Under the pieces are notes generated by a model, which saw nothing but the letters and a program-made list of their open reading frames with translations, had not been told where the DNA came from and made no database searches. A stretch of DNA of 64,000 bases from Nostoc sp. CHAB 5824 (lineage in GTDB: Bacteria > Cyanobacteriota > Cyanobacteriia > Cyanobacteriales > Nostocaceae), in assembly GCF_020829665.1 (NCBI RefSeq), contig NZ_JAIVFT010000003.1:1-64000 (forward strand). The letters are read 5' to 3'. How positions within the stretch are numbered: the stretch's first letter is position 1; every line of letters starts with the position of its first letter. The translations under genes and the position numbers were made by a program. This document shows positions 1 through 9,749 of this stretch, piece by piece.

Positions 1-974
1 GAAGATATAAAAAATATAGTAGATTCGCAAAGTCAAACTGATCCTAGTTTTAAAAGTCAAAGACTATATAGCAGACTCAGTGCAGCCGAAGTCAGAAAGC
101 AATTAATTGAAAAATATGGTTATCAGGATGAAAATTTACATACATCAGAAACAATTTGAGTCAAATTAAATAATTTAGGTTACAAGCTCAGAAGGGTAAA
201 GAAAGTTCAACCTCAAAAAAAATCCCACAAACTGATGCCATCTTTGAGCAATTAGACTTAGTAAATAAAGATGCAGATGAAGATAAAAGTATTTTACGTC
301 TAAGTATGGACGCAAAAGCTCGCGTTAAGATTGGCTCATTTGATCGCGGGGGTAAAAGCCGGGACGGAGCGAAAGCTGACGACCATGATTATAACCCAAA
401 AACAACTGTAACTCCTTATGGTATATTTCTTCCAGAGCTTGATGAGCTATTTTTGTACTTTACAGAATCGAAAGTTACAAGCGATTTTATTGTTGATATT
501 TTAGAAGATTTTTGGTTAGAACAAAAGCATCGTTTTTCCGATATTCAAACCCTACTTCTCAATCAAGATAATGGGCCACAGAATAGTTCACGACGTACCC
601 AATTTATGAAACGTATAGTAGAGTTTGCCCACAAGCATCAAGTAAATATACGTTTAGCCTACTATCTTCCCTATCATAGTAAGTATAATCCCATAGAAAG
701 AACATGGGCAATACTGGAAAATCATTGGAACGGCAGTATTTTAGATGAACTAGAAACGGCTTTAAATTTCGCTAGTACTATGAAATGGAACGGGAAACAT
801 CCAGCAGTTAAACTAGTACACGAAACTTATGAAGATGGGGTAAAGCTTACAAAAAAAGCTATGGCTCAAATTGAAAAACAGATTGAGCGGCTAACCGATT
901 CTACTCATGAAGTTTTCCCAAATTTAGGTAATTGGTTTATTGATATTTGTTGTATTAAAACAAAAGTTATTTGA
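1..974 (+). pseudogene. Decayed DDE transposase (ISAzo13-like), 5' end outside window
   Basis: The open part (306-974) ends in the conserved C-terminal block of this transposase type, with YHSKYNPIERTWAILENHW (the E of the DDE triad) and an upstream LNQDNGPQNSSRR block holding a catalytic Asp. The N-terminal part is readable from base 1 in another frame (residues DIKNIVDSQSQTDPSFKSQR). It is broken by an in-frame TGA near 158 and by a frameshift between about 200 and 240. The gene is therefore inactive. The family assignment rests on remembered motif similarity; the pseudogene status is read directly from the sequence. Confidence 0.7.
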
Positions 975-1080
975 TTTTAATAACAGCATTTATTTAGCTA
1001 TAAAACATACTAATTTTACACTGTTTAACTTCAAAGCAGACCACAAGTGTATAGATTCTTTATGCATAGATGAAGGGGAG

Positions 1081-1109
1081 AAAAGGGGTTGCCCTCGGCA
1101 ACCCCTTTT
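1081..1109. terminator. Perfect 13-bp hairpin, bidirectional terminator-like
   Basis: AAAAGGGGTTGCC and GGCAACCCCTTTT pair perfectly around a CTC loop, giving A- and T-tracts on both sides. It lies just downstream of the transposase pseudogene and could stop transcription in either direction. It could equally be a dispersed palindromic repeat. Confidence 0.6.
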
Positions 1110-1120
1110 CTCCCCCTTAA

Positions 1121-1133
1121 AATGATTATCATT
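1121..1133. promoter_or_regulatory. Fur-box-like palindrome
   Basis: AATGATTATCATT is a perfect 6-1-6 palindrome that matches the core of the classical Fur box (GATAATGATAATCATTATC) at all but the central base. No intact gene starts close downstream; an IS4 remnant follows. It may therefore be an orphan site or a chance match. Confidence 0.35.
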
Positions 1134-1294
1134 CTTGAGAAATCCTGTCTCTTGTTTTCTTGGAATAATTTATTCTTTGGAAGTCCCTTAGGAGCTTCTT
1201 TTGGTTGGTTTCGATTGGCGAAGAATTTTGTATAGTAATCGCTTCTCTTCAGGTGTCCGTGTGCACCGATGATTTTGTTGTAGACCGAAGTAAC

Positions 1295-1555
1295 TCAAAC
1301 ACCTATTTTTTCAACTGATGCTTGGTGTGCTGCGTGTACTGATGGATGAACTCCACAGACAACAAGGCTCATCAAATTAACTACCGTAGAGAATAATAGC
1401 TCACGAGTGTACTGGGTTTTGGCACTACGTTCAAATATTTCATCGAGGATTTGGAGACATAATGCTTTCTCTAAAAGCCCACGAACCATCACAGATACTG
1501 GACTCTCTTTTACAAAACGCTCGAACACCTGTCCTAGCAACATTTTTTTCTCCAC
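1295..1555 (-). pseudogene. N-terminal remnant of an IS4-type transposase
   Basis: The 86-residue reading frame carries the conserved beginning of a cyanobacterial IS4-type transposase: LGQVFERFVKESPVSVMVRG, then a QYTRELLFSTVVNLMSLVV block and a VHPSVHAAHQA block. It stops after that point, so the DDE catalytic core is missing. A C-terminal piece of the same general family lies at 56243-56583, but nothing shows that the two were ever one copy. The identification is from remembered family sequence; the truncation is directly visible. Confidence 0.65.
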
Positions 1556-1878
1556 CCAACAGATTTACACCTCTTTTTACGAAACTACAAATCAGCACAT
1601 CACACAACACCTTGAAAGGGCTAGTACTAGGACTATCCGCTTTCTTTTGCGATCGCGTAACCGTCGGCTCTTAGGGATGTCTGCGGTATTCTCGTTGCCA
1701 TCGCTCACAGGAGACGAGGCAATGCCGCCGTTGTTAAAGCAGCGTACCTGCCAGTCAAGGAAGGCGGGAGCATCTGCGGAAATTGCCTCAGGTATCTCAA
1801 ACGCTCAATCCAAAGTTGGAACATAAAAGAAGGTGTGAAAAAGCAATGGTGTAACCGTCCCTGGAAGGGATCGCTGTG
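1556..1878. other. Gene-free stretch with a dispersed GC-rich repeat
   Basis: No supportable gene is seen. Around 1675-1715 lies a GATG(T/C)CTGCGGT(A/G)TTCTCGTTG-type segment ending in CCATCGCT. It recurs almost unchanged at 4562-4592 inside the transposase remnant there, so it is a dispersed cyanobacterial repeat. A HIP1 octamer lies near 1652. Confidence 0.5.
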
Positions 1879-3057
1879 TTAAAACTTAATAAAATAAGTA
1901 TTTGTTGGTAGGGTTTGGGCGGTTCCGGAATTTGTAGACAAATCATTAACATTACCTGTTTTGATAAGAGCAAACTTATTATTAAATAGCAATACTTCAC
2001 CATTTCCAGGTGTTACCCAAGCTTTGCGAGTCTTGAGATTATTCGGAAAAATTAAAAAACTTGCATCGCTACGGTAAGGTGAAATCGGTTTACCTAAGAA
2101 TGTTTGGCTATCTCTATTGGGAATTGCGTAAGCAGCATTAGATCCAACAAAAATATCAGTGCCATCTGAGTAAATGGTTTTAGGGAAATTGCTATTGCCG
2201 TCGCCCAATCCTCCTGTTGAAGGAAGTCTTGTAAGACTTAGTTGCCCACGTTCAACAGTGAATGACGTTAAATCAACAACTCCTGTGTAAACTTTCGTCT
2301 CATCACGAGTTTGGGCAGCATTAGTATATTTATCTGTTGTGATTAAGGTTTGTGTCAATAGGTCTTTACCATTCCACCTATAGATTGAATTACCCCCATA
2401 GACCGAACCAAGTACGTAGAGTTTATCCCCAGAAATGTATAATCTGTTTAGTCGAGTATCTGCCATGTTGTCAATAAGAATAGCAGGATTGTAACCCCAA
2501 AGCTTACCTTGGTTATTCCCCGGCAAATTTGGCAATTTAAATATGCTTGTGCCATCAAAACCCACTCGGTAAAGAAAAGCAATTTGTACTGGGATACCTG
2601 ACCGATTTTGTTGCTGAAAACCACTGATATAAAGATAGTTATCTTTGTATTCAAAATCTGTTACTTCAGTTACCTGGTAATCTTTTTTGGCTTTGAGGTT
2701 AAGATTTGTATCGTAAATTGATAGGGTGTTTACAGATTGGTGGACAACCCATTTATCCCCTAAAAATTTAACTCTTGTCCTTGATTTAGCAACACTGTTA
2801 ACTATTTTTTGGGTGGTTCCATCAGTTTTTATTTTTACTAATCCTGTTGGAACAGCTAGCACATAGGTTTTACCATCAATAGCTGCACAGTCACGAGCAT
2901 CATGGTAAGAATTTGGAATTAGTTTTTTTACACCATTCTCTACTTCCCATACTCCTTCACTATTAAGGACTGCAACTTTGCTGCCGTTGACACAAGCCGC
3001 TCTTGGAGAAGCAATATTAAGATATGTGGCAATTGCGGGGCTAGAATAACTAAACAT
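1879..3057 (-). CDS. Hypothetical beta-rich (propeller-like) protein
   Basis: This intact 392-residue protein was not matched to a named family. It has no obvious signal peptide or membrane segment. It shows recurring short blocks of the kind found in beta-propellers: GKTYVLAVPTGLVKIKTDG, NTLSIYDTNLNLKAKK, NYLYISGFQQQ, DKLYVLGSVYGGNSIYRWNG and TDIFVGSNAAYAIPNRD. These look like successive blades with a Y/F-hydrophobic-hydrophobic-G pattern. It sits alone between IS remnants. It starts at an ATG and ends in ...NTYFIKF. The function is unknown; a ligand-binding or secreted or phage-tail-like beta-propeller are all possible. Confidence 0.6.
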   Translation of the reverse strand: MFSYSSPAIATYLNIASPRAACVNGSKVAVLNSEGVWEVENGVKKLIPNSYHDARDCAAIDGKTYVLAVPTGLVKIKTDGTTQKIVNSVAKSRTRVKFLGDKWVVHQSVNTLSIYDTNLNLKAKKDYQVTEVTDFEYKDNYLYISGFQQQNRSGIPVQIAFLYRVGFDGTSIFKLPNLPGNNQGKLWGYNPAILIDNMADTRLNRLYISGDKLYVLGSVYGGNSIYRWNGKDLLTQTLITTDKYTNAAQTRDETKVYTGVVDLTSFTVERGQLSLTRLPSTGGLGDGNSNFPKTIYSDGTDIFVGSNAAYAIPNRDSQTFLGKPISPYRSDASFLIFPNNLKTRKAWVTPGNGEVLLFNNKFALIKTGNVNDLSTNSGTAQTLPTNTYFIKF

Positions 3058-3167
3058 TGTTATCCCTCTGTATTTCTATTGTTTTTTGATTTAACCTCAC
3101 ATCACTATAAGTCACACGATAAAAAGCTACCACAATCTGTACGTGATTACTACAGGTCAACTCAAAA

Positions 3168-3326
3168 CTACTCTGGATTTTCAGCCAGATAGTTTTGATA
3201 AGCAATATGCAACGCCTCGTCAGTTAAACTGCCGCAGACATCAAGTTGGCCTTCAGCATTGACAGATGGTTTTTCGCAGTTTGTACTTTTTTCACCGCGC
3301 ACTTTTGCAAAACCCACAACTACAAC
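3168..3326 (-). pseudogene. Short C-terminal remnant of an unidentified protein
   Basis: The frame reads FAKVRGEKSTNCEKP, then GQLDVCGSLTDEALHIAYQ and NYLAENPE before a stop. That composition is typical of real coding sequence and unlike the surrounding noise. A stop lies immediately upstream (TAA at 3327-3329), and the only start candidate is a GTG at 3302. It is either a 44-residue micro-ORF or, more likely, the tail of a disrupted gene. No family was recognised. Confidence 0.3.
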
Positions 3327-3381
3327 TTATTCCTTGGTTGGTTGAGCATCAACACTCTATGGGCTTAGTAAAAGCCGTGCG

Positions 3382-4606
3382 TCAGCGACACCGACGCACT
3401 GCTGCTATGTCACTTGACATTTGGGCATCTGCCTTAACTTGACACCAATGGCAAGATTGACGTGGCTGCTTACTGGCTTGGGTGTTGCCCAGTAAGTTAA
3501 AGATAAATTCCGTATTGGTTGTGCCGAATAATCGGTCAACTACTGAGCCAAAACGGGGTTTAGCACCAGGACGAATCTTTTTAATGCAGTGGTAACGTGC
3601 TAATAAGGTATCAAAGTAAACGCTATGAAATTCCTTGCCGCCATCTACAACTACGGATTGGGGAAAACGACCAAAACGCTGAACACACAACCTTAGTGCC
3701 ATCATGCAAGACCTGTAAGAAGGTGGGTCAAAGGTGAGATAAACTGCTAAGATGCGTCGGGAGTAGGCATCAATCAGTAATGTCAGCCAAGGTCGTCCTA
3801 AGTTCCGACCAGAAACTTTAGAGCGTAACTCGATGTCGAGTTGGGTGTGGTCAAGATGGCAGCAAGCATTGGGTCTGTCTCCATGCCTGGGTGTAGTTTT
3901 AGCTAGTTCTAAAACAATCGGTTCGGTTGCGTATGCGGCTTTTGCTCCCTGACGCTTTAAAGTCTGCTCATGGATGGGACGCTTTTTTAGGCGAGTATAA
4001 AATGTGCGTTGACTCAGTGGGGGAATGTTGGCTCTACTGCAAGCTCTTGTATAGGCGCGATAAACGGAAGCTGCGGGAGCTTGTCTTGGTGTCTCGAAAT
4101 GTTCGGTAATAAATTTATCTAATAAAATGCTTGCATCTGTTGGTGCTTCGGGGGGGCGATTTCCTCTACTAGAAATACGTGGGAGCAAACCAACATAACC
4201 GCAACCATAGCTGGTTTCTGCTTCACGGAACTGTTGTACCCAACGACGCAGGGTGCGCGGTTTGATGTTTTTGTAGATATCTGTCTGACCCTGAAAATAT
4301 GCTTGTACTAGATGAAATCTGTAGTTTGCTTGTTGTAAGTCAGCAGAAGAAGCGGCATCCATTTAATAAGCGTACAGTTTCGTTGGTGCTATTCAGTTTC
4401 TCTTTTGACTGGATGCTAATACTACCACTTTCTAGCAATTGGAAAAAAAATGCTGTTGGCAACTGTATTGGTTGCCCTGCACATGGTAATAGCGTGGTTG
4501 TAGTTTCACCCAAGTTGACTAAGGGAGCAACGCGATTTTGTGAGGTCAGGTAAAAAAGTGCGATGCCTGCGGTGTTCTCGTTGCCATCGCTAACAACTTT
4601 CTTCAT
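3382..4606 (-). pseudogene. Frameshifted TniA/TnsB-type transposase
   Basis: This is a Mu/TnsB-like integrase-fold transposase. The first catalytic Asp is in CHLDHTQLDIEL and the second in SVVVDGGKEFHS. The third position reads GSVVDRLFG, where family members normally have Glu. The main open part is 3382-4362. The N-terminal segment continues in another frame up to about 4606 (LFYLTSQNRVAPLVNLGE, then GQPIQLPTAFFFQLLESGS), so a frameshift lies near 4360-4375. The C-terminus after LLGNTQASKQ departs from the family and ends early. No TniB or TniQ partner is visible. The gene is very likely dead. Confidence 0.65.
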
Positions 4607-4813
4607 TTACTAAAAAATATTCATGACATTAATATACGTATTAATACATAAACCGCGAATAAATTTTAAGTGTGGTAATGTGTGCAAAAATTTATGAGGG
4701 TCAAAAACAAGGTAGGATTCCCGTTAAGTAATCTTTCCAGGCTTTTAACGTCTACCTTTTATGGCAAAAAATATAAGTGCAACTCTTGATTTAAGCAAGT
4801 CAGTAAAAGTTTT

Positions 4814-5017
4814 CACTCACAGGTCACAAAACTTTTAGAATTTACAAATATCACAGAGTGGAATGGAAAAAAGCTGAGAGAACAAGAAGAAATTAGAGAA
4901 CAGGCAATGATTTTAGCAGGTCAATGTATAGCTATTTTATTATATAATCTTTCAAGATCCCCAAAAATCCTGAACCATTCTGTTACTCAAACACAGGGAT
5001 GGAGAAATTTAAATTGA
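4814..5017 (+). pseudogene. Transposase-like fragment (ISKra4-type suspected)
   Basis: A 67-codon frame reads EFTNITEWNGKKLREQEEI followed by REQAMILAGQCIAILLYNLS and ends in TQTQGWRNLN. I associate this pattern with the N-terminal half of a cyanobacterial transposase of ISKra4 type, but cannot confirm it without a search. There is no start codon with a ribosome site and no catalytic core, so it is a fragment. Confidence 0.4.
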
Positions 5018-5119
5018 CTTTTGCGTTTGTCTCAAAGATTTGCTTGATGCGATCGCTTGCTCCAATGCCATCAACAGACACCTTAATCAGGCTAATGATT
5101 ACTACCTTAAATTCAATAG

Positions 5120-5256
5120 ACATAGATCACAATACTTTTCGGATAAATCCAATAATCTCTCTTTTGCTCTGCAGAAAGGTTACTGGGTTTGGGGTAAAGG
5201 TAAATATGAAACCCTTTCCCTTTCCCCCAAAACCCGAAAAGTATTGACATAGATCA
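5120..5256. mobile_element. 117-bp MITE with 10-bp target-site duplication
   Basis: The element at 5130-5246 has 13-bp perfect terminal inverted repeats, CAATACTTTTCGG at 5130 and CCGAAAAGTATTG ending at 5246. It is flanked on both sides by the direct repeat ACATAGATCA (5120-5129 and 5247-5256). It contains no gene of its own, so it is a non-autonomous element that moved with a transposase supplied elsewhere. It sits immediately 3' of the DAHP synthase gene. Confidence 0.8.
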
Positions 5257-5263
5257 ATTGAAT

Positions 5264-6361
5264 TTATACAGTGATCGCAGCAGTAGAGGAAACTTTCGCA
5301 GTAAATACTGTTGCCAAGTCTGATTGATGACCACGACCAAAGAATTGAATCAAGGGAGTAATTTCCTGCATTAGTTCCACAAATTCAACAGGAGTCAGAG
5401 ACTGAGGCCCATCAGACAATGCTTTTTTGGGGTTGGGGTGAGTCTCAATCATCAAGGAATCTGTGCCGGCTGCTACTGCTGCCTTTACCATTGTTGGTAC
5501 ATATTCTGAGTAGCCAGTGGCATGACTGGGGTCAATCATGATTGGCAAATGCGTTAGCTTACGCAATACAGGTATCACAGATAAATCAAGAGTATTTCTG
5601 GTATATTTTTGGTCAAAACTGCGAATGCCACGTTCGCACAAAATCACATTGGGATTACCACTTGCCAGAATATATTCTGCTGCCATTAACCATTCTTCAA
5701 TCGTTGCGGATAACCCCCGCTTGAGTAAAATTGGTTTACCTGTAGCACCTGCTTTCTTCAATAGCGAGAAATTCTGCATATTGCGGGCACCAATTTGCAC
5801 TACATCTGCAACTTCTGCTACTTTCTCCAGGTCAGCTGTATCCATAACTTCTGTGATAATTCCTAAACCTGTAACTTCGCGGGCTTTTGCTAACAGGGAT
5901 AGGGCGCTTTCTCCATGTCCTTGGAAAGCATAAGGAGAGGTACGAGGTTTGTAGGCTCCTCCTCTGAGAAACTGCACACCTGTAGCTTTGACTACCTGTG
6001 CTATTTCCACAATCATTTCTTCATTCTCGACTGAACAAGGCCCAGCTACGATTACTAAAGGATGATTTTGACCAAAAGTTACTAGCCCATTGGGAGTTGG
6101 TACAACTACTTCACTATATTCTCCATGACGGAATTCTAAACTTGCTCGTTTGAAGGGATGCTTGACTCTTAAAACCTGCTCAACAAAAGGACTTAGTTGT
6201 TGAACTTGTTCGATATTCAGACTAGCAGTATCTCCTACCAAACCAATTACCACTTTGTTGTTGCTCTCAATTGTTTCTGGTGTGAGGTTCCAACTGCGGA
6301 ATTCTTGAACTAGACTTTCAATTTCTGCGGATGGAGTATGGGTTTTCATAACAACTATCAT
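5264..6361 (-). CDS. aroF: 3-deoxy-7-phosphoheptulonate (DAHP) synthase, type I-beta
   Basis: The enzyme condenses phosphoenolpyruvate and erythrose 4-phosphate in the first step of the shikimate pathway. The 365-residue protein has an N-terminal ferredoxin-like regulatory domain (about 1-75), as in the Thermotoga-type enzyme, followed by the DAHPS/KDOPS barrel. Barrel motifs are VIVAGPCSVEN, GGAYKPRTSPYAFQG, QIGARNMQN, PILLKRGLSATIEEW, ILCERGIRSF and MIDPSHATGYSEY. The start is supported by CAGGAGAAAAAGAAA just before the ATG. It heads the tryptophan/indole block, which suggests it feeds that pathway rather than general metabolism; that role is inference. A stop-containing tail of a second copy lies at 11174-11329. 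Confidence 0.93.
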   Translation of the reverse strand: MIVVMKTHTPSAEIESLVQEFRSWNLTPETIESNNKVVIGLVGDTASLNIEQVQQLSPFVEQVLRVKHPFKRASLEFRHGEYSEVVVPTPNGLVTFGQNHPLVIVAGPCSVENEEMIVEIAQVVKATGVQFLRGGAYKPRTSPYAFQGHGESALSLLAKAREVTGLGIITEVMDTADLEKVAEVADVVQIGARNMQNFSLLKKAGATGKPILLKRGLSATIEEWLMAAEYILASGNPNVILCERGIRSFDQKYTRNTLDLSVIPVLRKLTHLPIMIDPSHATGYSEYVPTMVKAAVAAGTDSLMIETHPNPKKALSDGPQSLTPVEFVELMQEITPLIQFFGRGHQSDLATVFTAKVSSTAAITV

Positions 6362-6494
6362 TTTCTTTTTCTCCTGAAATATTTTTGGTTGTGGTTAATG
6401 TTTTTGTGCGTTTTGAACTAGCTTCTCGCTTTCTAAATTTCTATAGAGGTAGAAAGCGGTGGTTTATGCAGAGGAGGAAAAAATTCCTACAAAT

Positions 6495-7160
6495 TTAGGC
6501 GTTGGAGGGTTTCGAGGTTCTTTTTACCAGGAGCAAACTAAACACTACAACTGTGATTAAAACAAGAACGACATTGGCATAAAAGACTCCTGCTATTCCC
6601 CAAGCGGCGAAAGTAATACCCCCAAATAACGGGCCTAATGATCTTCCTAGTGATTGAACTGTAACATTTAGCGCCATAAATCCAGCCCGATAACCTTCTG
6701 GAGCGATCGTTGCTAATATTGATTGCAACGGTGGGAAAACTAAAGCTTGGGATGCACCAGATATAATGCAGGGAATCAGCAGCAACCAAACGTTATGAAT
6801 TACAGGGATCATTAACAGTGACAATCCACAGATCACAAAACCGACTACTATTAAGCTTTTTTCTGAGAACCAACGAACTAGAAGTCCCAGTTGTGAAGCA
6901 GCTAACGCAAAAGCAATTGAGTCACTAGAAAGGAGTAATCCAATTTCTGTCCTAGAAGCACCTAAAAATTTATCCGCGTAGATTGGGAGATATATATACC
7001 AAGCACCTAACTCAATTATGAACATGGAAAACACTGCAAATAGAAGTCCAATAACTTGCGGATTATTGATGTTTTTCCAAGTATTTTTGAGATAGCTTTT
7101 CAGATGCAAATTCTCAGTACTCTTTTGTGGAGTTGGGAGTTTCAGTTTTGTGGCAATCAA
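6495..7160 (-). pseudogene. C-terminal half of an MFS transporter
   Basis: The 221 residues align with about the second half of the intact transporter at 11738-12955: KSYLKNTWKNINNPQVIGL, then PIYADKFLGAS and the block APEGYRAGFMALNVTVQSLG. About six membrane segments remain; the N-terminal six and motif A are missing. Upstream, the sequence switches at about 7163 to a remnant of an unrelated repeat module on the other strand, which marks the truncation point. It lies 134 bases upstream of aroF in the same direction, so the ancestral unit was exporter then DAHP synthase. A functional half-transporter is unlikely. Confidence 0.75.
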
Positions 7161-7163
7161 TAA

Positions 7164-7412
7164 TGCAAGCGCGAGTTAGCCTATGTAGTTCGACCAATTG
7201 CTAATTTTTTAACTCAAGAGATTTTGAAATCTTATCCGCAAATTTCCTTACTAGAATTTGTAAGAAAGTTGGCAGCAAAAATCTCTAATAAGCAGAAGGC
7301 TTTAGAGTTTGAACAGATGATGCTTGGTAAATTAAAACAAGTTAGTGAACATTTATCGCTAGCAGCTTGCGGCAGAAAAGTATATCTATCTAGTATCGGT
7401 ATTATTATTTAA
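7164..7412 (+). pseudogene. Remnant of the kinase/caspase C-terminal repeat module
   Basis: The frame reads CKRELAYVVRPIANFLTQE, then ILKSYPQISLLEFVRKLAA and KISNKQKALEFEQMML. This is a clear copy of the module ending the caspase-like protein at 29814-32180 (ERELAYSVGPIANFII, then SHPQISSAEFVRNLAKEIP). Nothing upstream supplies the rest of a gene. It is therefore the orphan 3' end of a lost kinase or protease gene, left where the MFS gene was truncated. Confidence 0.65.
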
Positions 7413-8282
7413 CATATTCAGAGCAATTTCTAAACTATACTTCATCCGGTTAAAAGCGTCCGCCAACGCTCCTATTTCATCTTTGTCTTGTTTACTAAAA
7501 TTGGCATTCATATCACCACTACTCACTTTTTCTGCCACATTAACCATTCTTTTAAGACGCTGTAGCACTGTCTTTTGTAATAAGAAATTAATGATGATAA
7601 CAATGGTTGTAAAAATAATTCCTAAAAGTCCTAAAAGTAGATAAAAAGACCACTGAGCAGTTTTAAAAATTCCCTCAGCCGGAACATAAACAATTTGAGT
7701 GGCAACAATTTCATTCAACTTCCACCCAAACCCATGTTCTTTTCCATAGGTTAGTAATTGACTTTTAGGAGCCGCTTCGGGAACGCTATGGCAACGCAGA
7801 CAACTTTGTTTTTGAACCCTAAAAGGTAGAGCGGTATAAAACAATTTATTTTCAAATATATTTCGGAAGCCGGATAGACTTTTGAAGTCTGGTTGTTGAT
7901 TAAACTTTTTAATAATATCAGCTTCAAATTTGTCCGCCATATCCCTCATATTTGTTGGGTTTGGCGCAGCATCTTTGTACATAAAATTGCTAAATTTTGG
8001 GGTTTTACGTAAAATTTCAAAAGTTTCTCTAACAGAGAATGTTGGGATAACTTCTGGAATAAATTGTTCTTGAGTGTCTACTCTCGGTAACAATAATGGT
8101 TGTACGCGGTCATTGGTATATTGTCTAAGTGAATTTGCAATTTGCATGGCAAGTATTGCTTGAGAAGACATCTCTTGTTCTGCCTTTTGTTCAAGAACGC
8201 TTGATAAAGCAATACCACTAATTAAAATACCACCGAGAAAAGCTATCATCACAATTAAATTGACTTTCGTTCCAATTTTCAT
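7386..8282 (-). CDS. Tll0287-like haem-binding (DUF3365) protein with HAMP domain
   Basis: This 298-residue membrane protein starts MKIGTKVNLIVMIAFLGGIL (membrane segment about 7-27). It carries a periplasmic Tll0287/DUF3365 domain with a CLRCH haem c-attachment motif at about 160-164 and a second membrane segment near 205-230. A HAMP-type tail follows, VLQRLKRMVNVAEKVSSGDM and DEIGALADAFNRMKYSLE. The Tll0287 fold is a PAS-like domain holding c-type haem; redox or gas sensing is the usual proposal, not proven. There is no kinase or methyl-accepting output domain, so a partner is expected. Paralogues are at 13236-14186 and 32313-33203, each next to an MFS gene. Confidence 0.85.
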   Translation of the reverse strand: MKIGTKVNLIVMIAFLGGILISGIALSSVLEQKAEQEMSSQAILAMQIANSLRQYTNDRVQPLLLPRVDTQEQFIPEVIPTFSVRETFEILRKTPKFSNFMYKDAAPNPTNMRDMADKFEADIIKKFNQQPDFKSLSGFRNIFENKLFYTALPFRVQKQSCLRCHSVPEAAPKSQLLTYGKEHGFGWKLNEIVATQIVYVPAEGIFKTAQWSFYLLLGLLGIIFTTIVIIINFLLQKTVLQRLKRMVNVAEKVSSGDMNANFSKQDKDEIGALADAFNRMKYSLEIALNMLNNNTDTR

Positions 8283-8305
8283 GACTATTTTTAGTATTTA
8301 AGGTT

Positions 8306-9448
8306 CTATAGGACTAATATTTGATTTCTGAAAAAGCTCCGTACATTTGAATAGTGGTAAAATCACTCGTTTGTGTGTAGGATAAACCACTCAAACATCC
8401 ACTTCAGATGCGAGAACGAAGGAATCAAAGCACAGAAACGCCGCACCCATGTTTTAGCTTGTAACTAAATATCCTCAATTGGATTTTGTGATGGGCAATT
8501 AGGAGCAAAACGGAGCCAGGTACCTTATCCATTGTTCTGATGGCAAACCTTCGTTTACCTCACCTAAAAACTTTTGAACAACATGAGAACGATGGTAAGA
8601 AGCTCCATCCCAAAAAAAGAAGTAATTGTTGGTTCGGAGACTGGTCTAATAAATAGCGTAGATAATCAATAGTATTGTCAGAATTACCAGCATTATAAGC
8701 TTTCAAAAGTAACTTGCCATTGAGATAGTCAACCGCCCCGTAGTATATCTGTTTATCTTGTTCGTTAATAACTTGCACTGCAATTTCTTGATCAGTTTTG
8801 CCCCAAACATATCCGGTTAAGTCTCCTCAAAGAAGATGACACTGATCTATTAACAATACTCTTAGTCTTCCTGAGTCTATTTCCTCTCTGTTACTTGCCA
8901 ACAATGAAACAAGACTGTTTTTTTGCGGTAACAGCCTCAATGTCCGCCTTTGGATTCAAGGCGGTGGTTTTCTTCCAACTAATTCCCGCTGCGTCAAATA
9001 AATCGTAATAGCTTCGTTTCGATTCGTAGATTACATCATATTCAAATGCCCTCTTTGTACTCTAGTCACCCAGTTCCCAAATATCTTTAGTTTGCAACCA
9101 ACTTAATACTTATTCTCGCCGTTCATCGCTCAGGTAACTCTTTATGCCTTGATGATTTAAGCGTAGTCCCGAAATTCCCTATTCCTTATAGGCGTTGTTC
9201 CAGCTTGTTATCGAACTAACAGACACACCTAAAATTGTTTGAATTTTCTCATACTTATAGCCTTGATAAACCAGCTTTACTGCCAATGCTTTCCTGATCT
9301 CACGCGCATCTGGGCGATTATCTAGAAATTCTTGTAGTTCTGCAATTGCCGCTTCTAGATACTGGTTTATGATTGTTCGCTCTTAGACAAATTTTTCCCT
9401 CCGTATTATCTTGCAACCTTTTTCAGAAATCAAATATGATTCCTATAG
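8306..9448 (-). mobile_element. Degenerate IS630-type element with terminal inverted repeats
   Basis: The ends match as inverted repeats: CTATAGGACTAATATTTGAT near 8306 and, read on the other strand, CCTATAGGAATCATATTTGA ending at 9448. Both continue TTTCTGAAAAAG. Inside, on the minus strand, lies a broken IS630-family transposase. The best piece is 8560-8778 (QVINEQDKQIYYGAVDYLNG then LRYLLDQSPNQQLLLFLGWS), with more conserved coding sequence out of frame up to about 9380. Several stops and frameshifts make it inactive. The ends resemble those of the 118-bp MITE at 51030-51147. Confidence 0.75.
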
Positions 9449-9566
9449 GTCTATACTATAACTATAGCAATCCTAAACGAGTCATTCATTAAGCTTAGTA
9501 AAGACAAATATTTAACAATAGACAGATAATCCAAACAACTCTTTGAAGACAGAGAAAAGACATTTT

Positions 9567-9636
9567 CAGTAGACCGAAAAGTTTTGCGATACCTTCTCTG
9601 CGAGAGGCTTCGCCAACGGCGGGCATAGCCATCGCT
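9567..9636 (+). repeat. 70-bp inverted repeat, left copy
   Basis: The 70-bp segment from CAGTAGACCG to ATCGCT matches the reverse complement of 11103-11172 at 68 of 70 positions (differences near 9591 and 9625). Its core GAGAGGCTTCGCCAACGGCG is a widespread cyanobacterial palindromic repeat. The two copies bracket the transposase pseudogene at 9750-10960. Confidence 0.8.
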
Positions 9637-9749
9637 AAAAAATAGTAGTGTACGATATTATTTTTAGAGGAATGGAAAAAAGCTGTTCGTCTGAGATAAA
9701 TGATAAGATTGGCTTATTGATGAACTCCAAAAATCAATCAAAATCAGCC

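Noticed and set aside
4999..5252. Overlapping plus-strand frames before aroF
   Set aside because: They run through the MITE and its flanks and have no coding signature.
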